Of a stretch of DNA of 64,000 nucleotides, positions 9,409 through 17,947 are shown piece by piece. The position numbers and the translations under genes were made by a program. Within the stretch, counting starts at the first letter, position 1, and the number at the start of each line of letters is the position of its first letter. Source of the stretch: an uncultured Prevotellaceae bacterium (lineage in GTDB: Bacteria > Bacteroidota > Bacteroidia > Bacteroidales > Bacteroidaceae); assembly GCA_946415365.1 (NCBI GenBank), contig CAMKSE010000009.1:62001-126000 (forward strand), in the 5' to 3' direction. The notes under the pieces were generated by a model, which worked only from the letters and a program-made list of their open reading frames with translations, was not told the DNA's origin and did not search any database.

Positions 9409-11217
9409 ATGAAACAGTTCTTCAAAATGACACTCGCCACCATCTGTGGCATCGCGATCTTCCTGCTTATTTCAGGACTATTCCTGATGATTTCACTCGT
9501 CGGTATGCTCGCCAGCGACTCTGCACCGACAAAGGTGAAGGAGAACTCGGTGTTCGTCATCAAACTTGACGGCGCCATCAGTGAACGCACGGACAACGGC
9601 ACTCCGTTCGACGCCCTGTTAGGTATGAGCGAGATGAGCAACATGGGTCTCGACGACCTGATTGCCAGCATCCGCAAGGCCAAGGACAATGACGATATCA
9701 AGGGAATCTATCTTGAGGGCGGTATTACGGAGTTCGATGCTCCCGCCACCGCACAGCAGCTGCGCGATGCCCTGAAGGATTTCAAGCAGAGCGGCAAATG
9801 GATTGTGGCATACGCCGACCAGTATCTGCAGGCAAACTACTATGTCGTATCTGTTGCCGATAAGATCTACCTGAACGATAACGGCATGATCGACTTCCGT
9901 GGTCTCGGCGGCAAGGGACAGTACTATAAGGGACTCTATGACAAGATTGGCGTGAAGTATCTCGTGGCCAAGGTGGGCAAATACAAGAGTTATGTGGAGA
10001 GCAACACCCTGACGGGCATGAGCGACTACGACCGCGAACAGCGCACGGCCTACCTCAACGGCATCTGGAACTACTGGCTGAAAGATATGGCTGAGGGGCG
10101 CGGTCTGAAGGCTGAAGACCTGAACCAGATGGCCAACGACAGTATCATGGCCTTCGCTAATCCGCAGTACTACGTCAAGGCAAAACTCATTGACAAGATT
10201 ATCTTCCCTGATGAGATCAAGGCTGAAATCAAGGGTCGTCTGGGACTCGACAAGGATGACGAGATTCCGCAGCTGACCATCTCCGATATGCTCAACGTGA
10301 AGTCGGACAAGAACAGCGACGGTGGTAAGGTGGCCGTCTATTATGCCTATGGCAGCATCGTTGACAGCGAGACCCAGAACCTGATTAACGGCGGTGGCCA
10401 CTGTATCGTGGGCAAGAGCACAGCCGAGGATCTGCGCAAGCTGGCTGACGATGACGACGTGAAGGCCGTGGTGTTCCGCGTGAACTCCGGCGGCGGCAGT
10501 GCCAATGCCTCTGAGCAGATACGCCACGCCCTCAAACTGATCAAGGAGAAGAAGCCCGTGGTCGTGTCGATGGGCGGTGTGGCAGCATCAGGCGGCTACT
10601 GGATCAGCTCGCCAGCTAACTATATCTTTGCCGAACCGACCACCATCACCGGCAGCATCGGCATCTTCGGTGCCATACCCAACTTCAGCGGACTCGTTCA
10701 GGACAAGCTGGGCGTGACCTTCGACGGCGTGACCACCAACAAGTACTCCGACTACGAGATGGACCTCGTACTTGGCAAGGATAACACGGAGACGATGAGA
10801 TACATGCAGACCTACGTAGACCGTGGCTATCAGTCGTTCCTCGACATCGTGTCAGAGGGTCGTGGCCTGAAGCCCGCACAGGTAGACTCCATCGGTCAGG
10901 GTCGTGTATGGCTCGCCACCGATGCCCTCAACATCAAACTCGTTGACCAGCTCGGCAGCCTTGACGATGCCGTAAAGAAAGCCGCAGAACTGGCCAAGCT
11001 CGACGACTATCACACCCAGGCATATCCAGGAAAGGGCAGTTGGATGGATCAGTTCCTGCCAAAGGAGAATAAGGGCACCTACCTCGACAGCAAGCTGCAG
11101 GCAGAAATCAAGGCCCTTCTGGGAGACCTTTATGAGCCGCTGATGGAGATCCGCCAAAGCATCCAAGACGGTAGCACCGTCCAGGCACGACTGCTTGAGA
11201 ACACAAAGGTTAAGTAG
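9409..11217 (+). CDS. sppA: Signal peptide peptidase SppA, 67K type
   Basis: A 602-residue membrane-anchored serine protease of family S49 that degrades signal peptides after their release. The N-terminus has one hydrophobic helix (about residues 9-35), then two tandem S49 domains as in E. coli SppA. The catalytic Lys is in the first domain (GKYKSYVES, Lys193) and the Ser in the second (GGVAASGGYW, Ser394), so both parts of the Lys-Ser dyad are present. It is the first gene of sppA-lpxK-punA-thiL and carries its own promoter. The linkage to lipid A synthesis is common in Bacteroidales. Confidence 0.95.
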   Translation: MKQFFKMTLATICGIAIFLLISGLFLMISLVGMLASDSAPTKVKENSVFVIKLDGAISERTDNGTPFDALLGMSEMSNMGLDDLIASIRKAKDNDDIKGIYLEGGITEFDAPATAQQLRDALKDFKQSGKWIVAYADQYLQANYYVVSVADKIYLNDNGMIDFRGLGGKGQYYKGLYDKIGVKYLVAKVGKYKSYVESNTLTGMSDYDREQRTAYLNGIWNYWLKDMAEGRGLKAEDLNQMANDSIMAFANPQYYVKAKLIDKIIFPDEIKAEIKGRLGLDKDDEIPQLTISDMLNVKSDKNSDGGKVAVYYAYGSIVDSETQNLINGGGHCIVGKSTAEDLRKLADDDDVKAVVFRVNSGGGSANASEQIRHALKLIKEKKPVVVSMGGVAASGGYWISSPANYIFAEPTTITGSIGIFGAIPNFSGLVQDKLGVTFDGVTTNKYSDYEMDLVLGKDNTETMRYMQTYVDRGYQSFLDIVSEGRGLKPAQVDSIGQGRVWLATDALNIKLVDQLGSLDDAVKKAAELAKLDDYHTQAYPGKGSWMDQFLPKENKGTYLDSKLQAEIKALLGDLYEPLMEIRQSIQDGSTVQARLLENTKVK

Positions 11218-11244
11218 TTGACAGTTAACGGTTGAGGTTTATAG
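11217..11244 (+). repeat. Degenerate 7-bp tandem repeat abutting lpxK start
   Basis: Four 7-mers (GTTGACA, GTTAACG, GTTGAGG, TTTATAG) fill the whole gap between the sppA stop codon and the lpxK ATG. The first G is the last base of the TAG stop. The same vocabulary recurs before nadC. Confidence 0.6.
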
Positions 11245-12414
11245 ATGGAAGGTGATCTCATCAACACAAACAAGGCCCTGTTGCCGCTGAGTTGGCTTTA
11301 CGGACTAGGCGTCAATTTCAGGAACATGCTCTTCGAAATGGGCATTCTGAAAAGCCGCTCCTTCGACGTACCCGTCATCTCCGTGGGCAACATCACCGTG
11401 GGCGGCACAGGGAAGACACCTCACGTGGAATATCTCATCCGTCTGCTGAAAGACAATTTCAAGGTGGCAGTGCTCAGCCGAGGCTACAAGCGCAAGACCC
11501 ACGGCTTCCTTCGGGCTGACAAGAACTCCACGGTCAGGGACATCGGCGACGAACCCTTCCAGATGAAGACCAAATTCCCGGATATCACCGTAGCCGTTGA
11601 CGGTAAGCGCACCCGTGGCATCAACCAACTGACCAGTGGCGACAGCGACAGCCAGCCCGATGTCATCCTACTCGACGATGCCTTCCAGCACCGCTATGTG
11701 AAGCCGGGCATCAACATCATGCTCGTCGACTACCATCATCTGATCATCTACGACAGGCTGCTTCCATCAGGACGACTCCGCGAGCCGGTGAAGAGCAAGG
11801 ACAGGGCTGATATCGTGATCATCACCAAATGTCCGACTGACATGAAGCCCATGGAGTACCGTGTTATCACAAAGGCCATGAGTCTCTACCCCTACCAGCA
11901 GCTCTTTTTCTCCACCCACGTGTATGAGCCACCAAGACCGGTATTCCCGAAGAACGCAAAGACACTGGGGAACTTCAAAGACATGAACGTACTGCTCCTC
12001 TCGGGCATCGCCTCACCGGAACAGATGCTTATCGACCTGCAGGAGCGTGCCAGTCAGATTACACCATTGTCCTTCAGCGACCACCATAACTTCAGCCAGA
12101 AAGACATCATGCACATCAATGAGGTCTTCGCTGGGTTACCGTCGCCAAAGGTCATCATCACCACTGAAAAGGATGAGACGCGACTCCTCAACACCGAAGG
12201 CCTGAGCGACGAGGTCAAACGAAGCCTCTACGTTCTGCCCGTCAAGGTCAGTTTCATGCTCGATCAGGAAGAGACATTTAATAAACACATCATAAGCTAT
12301 GTACGCAAAAATTCAAGAAACAGCATTCTGGCTAAAGGCAAGGATGACAACAAGTCCAAAGACAGCGATCATTCTGGGGACAGGCCTCGGACAATTAGCT
12401 TCAGAAATAACTGA
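11245..12414 (+). CDS. lpxK: Tetraacyldisaccharide 4'-kinase LpxK
   Basis: A 389-residue inner-membrane kinase that phosphorylates the 4' position of the lipid A precursor, sixth step of lipid A synthesis. The N-terminal region (LSWLYGLGVNFRNMLFE) is the amphipathic membrane helix; the P-loop is VGNITVGGTGKTP (about 46-58). Other family marks are LSRGYKRKTHG, ILLDDAFQHRYV and FSDHHNFS. The C-terminal 38 codons overlap punA by 116 bp in a different frame; this tail is Lys/Ser/Asp-rich and looks unconserved, so a recent loss of an earlier stop codon would explain it. Confidence 0.94.
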   Translation: MEGDLINTNKALLPLSWLYGLGVNFRNMLFEMGILKSRSFDVPVISVGNITVGGTGKTPHVEYLIRLLKDNFKVAVLSRGYKRKTHGFLRADKNSTVRDIGDEPFQMKTKFPDITVAVDGKRTRGINQLTSGDSDSQPDVILLDDAFQHRYVKPGINIMLVDYHHLIIYDRLLPSGRLREPVKSKDRADIVIITKCPTDMKPMEYRVITKAMSLYPYQQLFFSTHVYEPPRPVFPKNAKTLGNFKDMNVLLLSGIASPEQMLIDLQERASQITPLSFSDHHNFSQKDIMHINEVFAGLPSPKVIITTEKDETRLLNTEGLSDEVKRSLYVLPVKVSFMLDQEETFNKHIISYVRKNSRNSILAKGKDDNKSKDSDHSGDRPRTISFRNN

Positions 12415-13171
12415 CAAGAAGGAGTTCCCCTACTCGGAGATTCCTAACTTCCCCGTATCCACCGTAGAAGGCCATAGCGGTAAACTCATCTTCGGCAAAC
12501 TCGGCGGGGTGGACATCCTCGCCATGCAGGGTCGTTTCCATTTCTACGAAGGCTACTCGATGAAGGATGTCACCTTCCCCGTACGAGTGATGTACGAGCT
12601 GGGCATCAAGACCCTCTTCGTCAGCAACGCCTCCGGCGGTATGAACGAGACCTTCCATGTGGGTGACCTGATGATTATCACCGACCACATCAACTTTTTC
12701 CCCGAGCACCCGCTGCGTGGTAAGAACTTCCCCACAGGCCCACGGTTCCCGGATATGCATGAAGCCTACGACCAGAAGCTGATCAAACTCGCTACGGACA
12801 TTGCCCGTGAAAAACGGATACGCGTTAAATATGGTGTCTATGTAGGCGTGCAAGGCCCCACCTTTGAGACACCGGCAGAGTATAAGATGTACCGCATTTT
12901 AGGCGGCGATGCCGTCGGCATGTCTACCGTGCCAGAGGTGATCGTCGCTCATCACTGTGGCATCCGTACCTTCGGCATGTCTGTCATCACCGACCTCGGC
13001 GGCTTCGACACTCCTGTAGAAGTGAGCCATGAGGAGGTACAGAACGCTGCCAACAAGGCCCAGCCGCTGATGACGGAGATTATGCGCGAGATGATTATCC
13101 GCTCAGAACAGGTGGAGAGCCAGATGAAAGAGAAATTCAACACAGACCATCCTACAGAACCATGGAACTAG
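12299..13171 (+). CDS. punA: Purine nucleoside phosphorylase
   Basis: A 290-residue PNP of the trimeric type, which phosphorolyses inosine and guanosine for purine salvage. Visible family features are AIILGTGLGQLAS near residues 23-35, VEGHSGKL, MQGRFHFYEGY, NASGGMN, GPTFETPAEYKM and a substrate-loop segment VGMSTVPEVIVAHHCG. The start inside the lpxK tail is preferred because residues 1-20 (MYAKIQETAFWLKAR) match the usual N-terminal helix. Its stop overlaps the thiL start by 10 bp, so translation is probably coupled. Confidence 0.93.
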   Translation: MYAKIQETAFWLKARMTTSPKTAIILGTGLGQLASEITDKKEFPYSEIPNFPVSTVEGHSGKLIFGKLGGVDILAMQGRFHFYEGYSMKDVTFPVRVMYELGIKTLFVSNASGGMNETFHVGDLMIITDHINFFPEHPLRGKNFPTGPRFPDMHEAYDQKLIKLATDIAREKRIRVKYGVYVGVQGPTFETPAEYKMYRILGGDAVGMSTVPEVIVAHHCGIRTFGMSVITDLGGFDTPVEVSHEEVQNAANKAQPLMTEIMREMIIRSEQVESQMKEKFNTDHPTEPWN

Positions 13172-14226
13172 CGAAACTTGGTGAGTTCGGACTTATTGAC
13201 CACCTCACCAAAGACATCAAGATCAAGAACGAGAGTACGAAGTATGGCGTGGGCGATGACTGCGCCGTACTCTCCTACCCCGACAAGGAAGTGCTCGTCA
13301 CCACCGACCTGCTGATGGAGGGCGTACACTTCGACCTTACCTATATAGATTTGAAGCATCTCGGCTACAAGTCGGCGATGGTGAACCTCAGCGATGTGTT
13401 CGCCATGAACGGCACACCACGCCAGATCACTGTCTCACTGGCCCTCAGCAAACGCTTCACCGTAGAGGACATGGAAGAGTTTTACGAGGGTCTCCGCCTG
13501 GCCTGCGACAAATGGAACGTTGACATCGTCGGTGGCGACACCACATCGAGTTACACCGGTATGGCCATCTCCATCACCTGCATCGGCGAGGCACGTAAGG
13601 AGGACATCGTCTACCGCAACGGTGCCCGTGACACCGACCTCATCTGCGTCTCGGGCGACCTCGGTGCCGCCTATATGGGCCTGCAGCTACTGGAGCGTGA
13701 GAAGAGTGTCTATTACCAACAGGTAGATGAGGCCAAGAAGAAAGGTGACAAGCATGCCCTTGAGGAATTAGCCCACTTTACGCCTGACTTCAGCGGCAAG
13801 GAATATCTGCTACAGCGTCAGTTACAGACCGAGGCCCGTGGTGACATCATCGAGAAACTGCGTGAGGCAGGCATCCGTCCCACAGCCATGATGGATATCA
13901 GCGACGGACTCTCCTCCGAACTCATGCACATCTGCAAGCAGTCGGGCGTCGGCTGCCGCATTTATGAGAAGAACATTCCCATCGACTACCAGACGGCAGT
14001 GATGGCCGAAGAGATGAACATGAACGTCACCACCTGTGCCCTCAACGGCGGCGAGGACTACGAACTGCTATTCACCGTTCCCATCGGCGACCATGCCAAG
14101 ATTGAGCAGATAGAGGGTATCAAGCTCATCGGTCATATTACCGACGCCAGATTCGGTCAGATGCTCGTAACCCGTGATAATCAGGAGTTTGAGCTCAAAG
14201 CACAAGGCTGGAACCCTCTTAATTGA
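13162..14226 (+). CDS. thiL: Thiamine-monophosphate kinase ThiL
   Basis: A 354-residue ATP-dependent kinase converting thiamine phosphate to the cofactor thiamine diphosphate. The PurM-like N-terminal domain shows GVGDDCAVL, TTDLLMEGVHFD, the metal-binding VGGDTTSS and an AALL-type hinge; the second domain has MDISDGLSSE and NGGEDYELLFTV, both diagnostic. It is the last gene of the sppA operon and overlaps punA by 10 bp. Its other thiamine genes are not in the window. Confidence 0.94.
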   Translation: MELAKLGEFGLIDHLTKDIKIKNESTKYGVGDDCAVLSYPDKEVLVTTDLLMEGVHFDLTYIDLKHLGYKSAMVNLSDVFAMNGTPRQITVSLALSKRFTVEDMEEFYEGLRLACDKWNVDIVGGDTTSSYTGMAISITCIGEARKEDIVYRNGARDTDLICVSGDLGAAYMGLQLLEREKSVYYQQVDEAKKKGDKHALEELAHFTPDFSGKEYLLQRQLQTEARGDIIEKLREAGIRPTAMMDISDGLSSELMHICKQSGVGCRIYEKNIPIDYQTAVMAEEMNMNVTTCALNGGEDYELLFTVPIGDHAKIEQIEGIKLIGHITDARFGQMLVTRDNQEFELKAQGWNPLN

Positions 14227-14305
14227 ACATTGAACATTGAATATTGAATGTTAAAAAATACTAACAGATAAACATTTTTCAATCTTCAATGTTCAATTCT
14301 CAATT
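14222..14305. repeat. Two heptad arrays in inverted orientation
   Basis: After the thiL stop are four copies of ATTGAA(C/T) at a 7-bp period (14222-14250) and, after a 27-bp AT-rich gap, four copies of the reverse complement form TTCAAT(N) at the same period (14278-14305). The two arms could fold into a long imperfect hairpin and end the sppA operon transcript. It belongs to the same class of degenerate 7-mers as at 11217, 17920 and 37911. Confidence 0.65.
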
Positions 14306-14313
14306 ATTCTTAG

Positions 14314-14321
14314 TACCTTTG
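14314..14321 (+). promoter_or_regulatory. -7 box of tRNA-Phe gene
   Basis: TACCTTTG matches TAnnTTTG and lies 33 bp before the mature tRNA start. No clear -33 box is seen at the right spacing. Confidence 0.5.
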
Positions 14322-14354
14322 CACCCGCAAACGAAAGGAATGCAGAAACCACAT

Positions 14355-14427
14355 GGTGCCTTAGCTCAGTTGGTAGAGCATCGGACTGAAAATCCGTGTG
14401 TCCCCGGTTCGATTCCTGGAGGTACCA
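14355..14427 (+). tRNA. tRNA-Phe (GAA)
   Basis: A 73-nt cloverleaf: acceptor GGTGCCT pairs with AGGTACC (one G-U), D arm GCTC/GAGC, anticodon loop CTGAAAA with anticodon GAA, T loop TTCGATT. CCA is not encoded. The T stem (CCCGG/CCTGG) carries a C-T mismatch at its third pair and the first anticodon-stem pair is T-T, so it is slightly off canonical, but the overall fold and anticodon are clear. Confidence 0.93.
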
Positions 14428-14442
14428 CTCCTCCTTTCATTA

Positions 14443-14480
14443 GCCCGGTTTCGCGTTATGGCGGCCGGGTTTCTTTTTTT
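14443..14480 (+). terminator. Rho-independent terminator after tRNA-Phe
   Basis: CCCGG (14444-14448) pairs with CCGGG (14465-14469), with an inner CGC/GCG pairing, followed by TTTCTTTTTTT. Confidence 0.75.
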
Positions 14481-14499
14481 ATCCTAAACGACTCAGATT

Positions 14500-15330
14500 A
14501 TGGGAATAGTCATTGGTATTGACGTGGGCATCTCCACAACGAAAATCGTAGGTATCAAGAACGGAAAGGTCTCAGCACCCATCCGCATCACAGCTGCCGA
14601 CCCCATCACATCACTTTACGGGGCCTTCGGCAAGTATCTTCATGACAACGACATCGACCTGAAGGACGTAGAACAGGTGATGCTCACCGGCGTAGGTGCC
14701 GCCTATATCGATCAGCCCATCTATGGTCTGCCGACAGCAAAGTCGCAGGAGTTCGTAGCCGACGGTCTCGGTGCACGCTTCGAGTCAAAGCTCGACCACA
14801 CCATCGTCGTCTCCATGGGAACAGGTACCTCGTTTGTCAGGTGCGACGGCAACGAGATGCGCCACATCGGCGGTATCGGCGTTGGAGGCGGTACGCTAGC
14901 AGGACTCGCCCGACTATTGCTCAACACCAGCGACATCAAGGCTGTGGCAGCGATGGCCAAACAGGGCAACATCCGCAACATCGATCTGACCATCGGTGAC
15001 ATCAGTGCCATCCCCGTACCAGGTTTGACGATGGACACCACCGCCTCAAACTTCGCCCGTGCGCAGAGCGACGCTAAGAAAGAGGACATCGCCGTAGGAC
15101 TCATCCACATGGTGCTGCAGTCAATCGGTTCGGCAGCCTGGCTGGCATCCATCGGCAGTGACATCCGCGACTTCGTGCTTATCGGTAACCTTTCGCTGCT
15201 CCCGCAGTGCAAGGAAGTGTTCCCTGCACTGGAGACGCTCTACGACATCCGCTTCCACATTCCGAAGTACTCGCAATACTGCACCGCCATCGGTGCAGCC
15301 CTCGACTACACAATCAACAACAACAAATAA
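14500..15330 (+). CDS. coaW: Type II pantothenate kinase
   Basis: A 276-residue actin/hexokinase-fold kinase for the first step of coenzyme A synthesis. It has the phosphate-1 motif GIDVGISTTKIVGI at residues 5-18, VSMGTGTSFV around 110, and IGGIGVGGGTLAGLARLL near 128-145, which match the eukaryote/Staphylococcus-like type II PanK (Fumble) family and not CoaA or CoaX. It is monocistronic after the tRNA-Phe terminator; its stop faces the convergent C69 peptidase with only 7 bp between. No promoter was identified. Confidence 0.88.
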   Translation: MGIVIGIDVGISTTKIVGIKNGKVSAPIRITAADPITSLYGAFGKYLHDNDIDLKDVEQVMLTGVGAAYIDQPIYGLPTAKSQEFVADGLGARFESKLDHTIVVSMGTGTSFVRCDGNEMRHIGGIGVGGGTLAGLARLLLNTSDIKAVAAMAKQGNIRNIDLTIGDISAIPVPGLTMDTTASNFARAQSDAKKEDIAVGLIHMVLQSIGSAAWLASIGSDIRDFVLIGNLSLLPQCKEVFPALETLYDIRFHIPKYSQYCTAIGAALDYTINNNK

Positions 15331-15337
15331 TCAAAAG

Positions 15338-17065
15338 TCATCGTTCCTTGGGAACGAGGAACTTGGTGCCGGTCTGCTTGATGAGTTCACGAGCATAGGC
15401 ATCGGGGAGTCCCGGACGCTTCACACGCTCACCGTCACCATACTTATTGCGGAGGAACGTGCCGTTATCGTCAGTGGGCTTCACCACCATATCGTTGTAC
15501 TTCACGATGAGGAAGAAGGCCAGCTTTTGCCAACGGGCTATCATCTCGTCACCCTTCTGACAACTGTAGTCGGTGAGGAAACTGATACGTTCCTCGGGGG
15601 TAGCCAGCGCAAGGGCCTTGGCCTCGATCTCCGGCTGCAGACGCTCGTAGGATTGGTCGAGCGAGTCGCGCACAGCCTGAAGTGACGGGAACATCATCTC
15701 ATAACGGGGATATACCATGTTCGACACCCAGTTACACACCCAGAAAGCATTATCGATGGAAAAGGTCACATCGTCGGCTCCCTCGCCAGAGAAACAGAGC
15801 GGACGGCGGGTGATACACGAATACATCGGTGTATAGGCCACCATGTTGCCGTCATCGTTGCCGAACCAGAAGCAGGCACCTACCTCACGAGGCAGTGACG
15901 AACGCATCTGCGAGATGAACGACCATGCGGTCTGGAACGTCGAGATGGGACGCTCGTTGAAGTATTCTACGTCGTCAATCTTGAACGAGAGGGGCGACAC
16001 GCGATAAGGCATACGGAACATGCCGCCACCGATGTCACCAGCGGAATCCAGTGCAAAGGGCGTACCTTCGTAGTGGTCGCGCATGGCATCGCGCAGATCC
16101 TGCAGCGTCACTTTCTTATTGGGGATGATCCAAAGGGGCATCTCCTTGGTGTCCTTCTCGATACCTGCGGCATAAGGCACGTACTCGGAGAAGTCGTCGG
16201 CGAAACGGTTGAAGAAACTCCATACACGGGCCTCGCAATAGCGGCGACCGGAGAAGTCGGGCACAGCATAGGCGGCGTTATAGGAGAAATCGGCATCCTT
16301 ACCGTCATACCAGCCCATCGCACGGGCATAACTCACGACATTGTCGGAGCAGACCATGAGGTTGGGCACGGGCTTCTTACCGTTCACAGGGTATTTCTTC
16401 AGCAGATCCTGCATCTTCACCTGCACGTAGCGGCCGTCAAGGAATTTTGTGATACGGCTCTGGTTGGCGTGAGCGGCAACGGCATCATCGGGAATGCGGA
16501 CGGCCACCCAGACGGAACGTCCCTGTTCTTTCGTGCGGTCAGGGCCACAGCCCATCATCTCCAGCATCCAGACCTCGTCCTTATCGGCCACAGAGAAAGT
16601 CTCGCCCTCGGAATAATAGCCATACTGTTCCACCAGCGAAGTCATCACCTGTAGGGCCTCACGGGCCGTCTTCGAACGCTGCAGGGCGATATAGATAAGT
16701 GAACCGTAGTCAATAATACCTGTGGAATCCGTCATCTCCTCTCGACCACCAAACGTAGTCTCACCAATGGTCACCTGCCACTCGTTGCTGTTGCCGATGA
16801 CGTTCCAGGTTTCCGGGGCCTCAGGGATCTCACCGAGATATTTGTTGGTGTCCCACTCGAAGACCTTACACATCTCACCAGCCTCATGCTTGGCAGCGGG
16901 ATAGTGATAGAGGGGCATAAAGGCGCCATAGGAGTCGGCATTATAGGTAACGAACACGGAACCGTCGGCGCTGGCCTTCTTGCCTACGATGAAATTCGTA
17001 CAAGCAAAGGCCGACGACAGCGACAGAACTGACAGAAGAACTAAAACTATTTTTCTCATAGACAT
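15338..17065 (-). CDS. C69-family dipeptidase
   Basis: A 575-residue Ntn-hydrolase of the PepD/C69 family. A signal-like N-terminus (hydrophobic to SSAFA) is followed by CTNFIVGKKASADGS; Cys22 would become the N-terminal nucleophile after processing. Other family marks are TYNADSYG, GGREEMTDSTGIIDYG and LEMMGCGPDRTKEQG. Enzymes of the family hydrolyse dipeptides. It is last in the minus-strand run cstA-OMP-nadC-C69 and starts 3 bp after the nadC stop; ATG at 17059 is an alternative start. With CstA (a likely peptide importer) upstream, a peptide-use role is plausible. Confidence 0.9.
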   Translation of the reverse strand: MSMRKIVLVLLSVLSLSSAFACTNFIVGKKASADGSVFVTYNADSYGAFMPLYHYPAAKHEAGEMCKVFEWDTNKYLGEIPEAPETWNVIGNSNEWQVTIGETTFGGREEMTDSTGIIDYGSLIYIALQRSKTAREALQVMTSLVEQYGYYSEGETFSVADKDEVWMLEMMGCGPDRTKEQGRSVWVAVRIPDDAVAAHANQSRITKFLDGRYVQVKMQDLLKKYPVNGKKPVPNLMVCSDNVVSYARAMGWYDGKDADFSYNAAYAVPDFSGRRYCEARVWSFFNRFADDFSEYVPYAAGIEKDTKEMPLWIIPNKKVTLQDLRDAMRDHYEGTPFALDSAGDIGGGMFRMPYRVSPLSFKIDDVEYFNERPISTFQTAWSFISQMRSSLPREVGACFWFGNDDGNMVAYTPMYSCITRRPLCFSGEGADDVTFSIDNAFWVCNWVSNMVYPRYEMMFPSLQAVRDSLDQSYERLQPEIEAKALALATPEERISFLTDYSCQKGDEMIARWQKLAFFLIVKYNDMVVKPTDDNGTFLRNKYGDGERVKRPGLPDAYARELIKQTGTKFLVPKER

Positions 17066-17068
17066 AAC

Positions 17069-17917
17069 TCAACAGGCTTTAAATGACATGTCGAGGCCTT
17101 TGACGGAGTGCGTGAGGGCACCGACGCTGACAAAGTCAACACCCTGCTCGGCATAGTCGCGGATGGTGTCGAAGGTGATGCCGCCTGACGACTCCGTCTC
17201 GTAACGGCCAGCGATGATGTCGACAGCCTTCTTCGTGTCAGGCACGGAGAAATTGTCAAGCATGATACGGTCCACACCACCGTGATCCAACACCTGCTGC
17301 AACTCGTCGAACGAACGTACCTCAATCTCTATCTTCAAATCGAGGCCTTTCTCATTCAGATAGGCGTGACAGCGGTCGATAGCGTTGGTGATACCTCCGG
17401 CAAAGTCCACATGGTTGTCTTTCAGCAGGATCATGTCGAAGAGTCCGATACGGTGGTTACAGCCACCGCCGATCTTCACGGCCTGCTTCTCAAGCATACG
17501 CATGCCGGGAGTGGTCTTACGGGTGTCAAGCACACGGGTATGGGTGCCTTTCAGCCGCTGCACGTACTTATCAGTCATCGTGGCGATACCGCTCATGCGC
17601 TGCATGATGTTCAGCATCAAGCGCTCCGTCTGCAACAGCGAACGCACCTTACCTGTGACAATCATCGCCACATCACCTTTCTTCACACGGCTGCCGTCGC
17701 CCATCAGCACCTCCACCTGCATCTCAGGGTCGAAGCGACGGAACACCTCTTTGGCAATCTCAACACCTGCCAGGATACCGTCTTCCTTGATGAGCAGACG
17801 GCTCTTGCCCATAGCGTCCTCAGGAATACAACAGAGGGTGGTATGATCGCCATCGCCGATATCCTCGGCAAACGACAGGTCAATAAGCCTGTCAACCAGT
17901 TCTTCTACACTCAGCAT
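17069..17917 (-). CDS. nadC: Nicotinate-nucleotide diphosphorylase (quinolinate phosphoribosyltransferase)
   Basis: A 282-residue enzyme making nicotinate mononucleotide from quinolinate and PRPP in de novo NAD synthesis. Features: ALAEDIGDGDHTT-like start (SFAEDIGDGDHTTL), NIMQRMSGIAT, the PRPP/quinolinate segment DTRKTTPGMRMLEKQAVKIG, GGCNHRIGLFDMILLKDNH, and a C-terminal barrel strand SVGALTHSV. Length matches the family. nadA and nadB are not present here. The 30-bp upstream gap is filled by a heptad repeat. Confidence 0.95.
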   Translation of the reverse strand: MLSVEELVDRLIDLSFAEDIGDGDHTTLCCIPEDAMGKSRLLIKEDGILAGVEIAKEVFRRFDPEMQVEVLMGDGSRVKKGDVAMIVTGKVRSLLQTERLMLNIMQRMSGIATMTDKYVQRLKGTHTRVLDTRKTTPGMRMLEKQAVKIGGGCNHRIGLFDMILLKDNHVDFAGGITNAIDRCHAYLNEKGLDLKIEIEVRSFDELQQVLDHGGVDRIMLDNFSVPDTKKAVDIIAGRYETESSGGITFDTIRDYAEQGVDFVSVGALTHSVKGLDMSFKAC

Positions 17918-17919
17918 AT

Positions 17920-17947
17920 CTGTAAACTATAAACCGTCATCCGTCAA
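17920..17947 (-). repeat. Degenerate 7-bp tandem repeat before nadC
   Basis: Reading the minus strand, TTGACGG, ATGACGG, TTTATAG and TTTACAG follow the OMP stop codon directly and end 2 bp before the nadC ATG. The unit vocabulary overlaps that at 11217-11244. Confidence 0.6.

Noticed and set aside
9619..10527. Long antisense reading frame over sppA
   Set aside because: It is the mirror of a strongly conserved gene with GC-biased third positions and has no family features.
12299..12414. Frameshift or pseudogene of lpxK
   Set aside because: Both proteins have complete family features; the tail is simply an extension.
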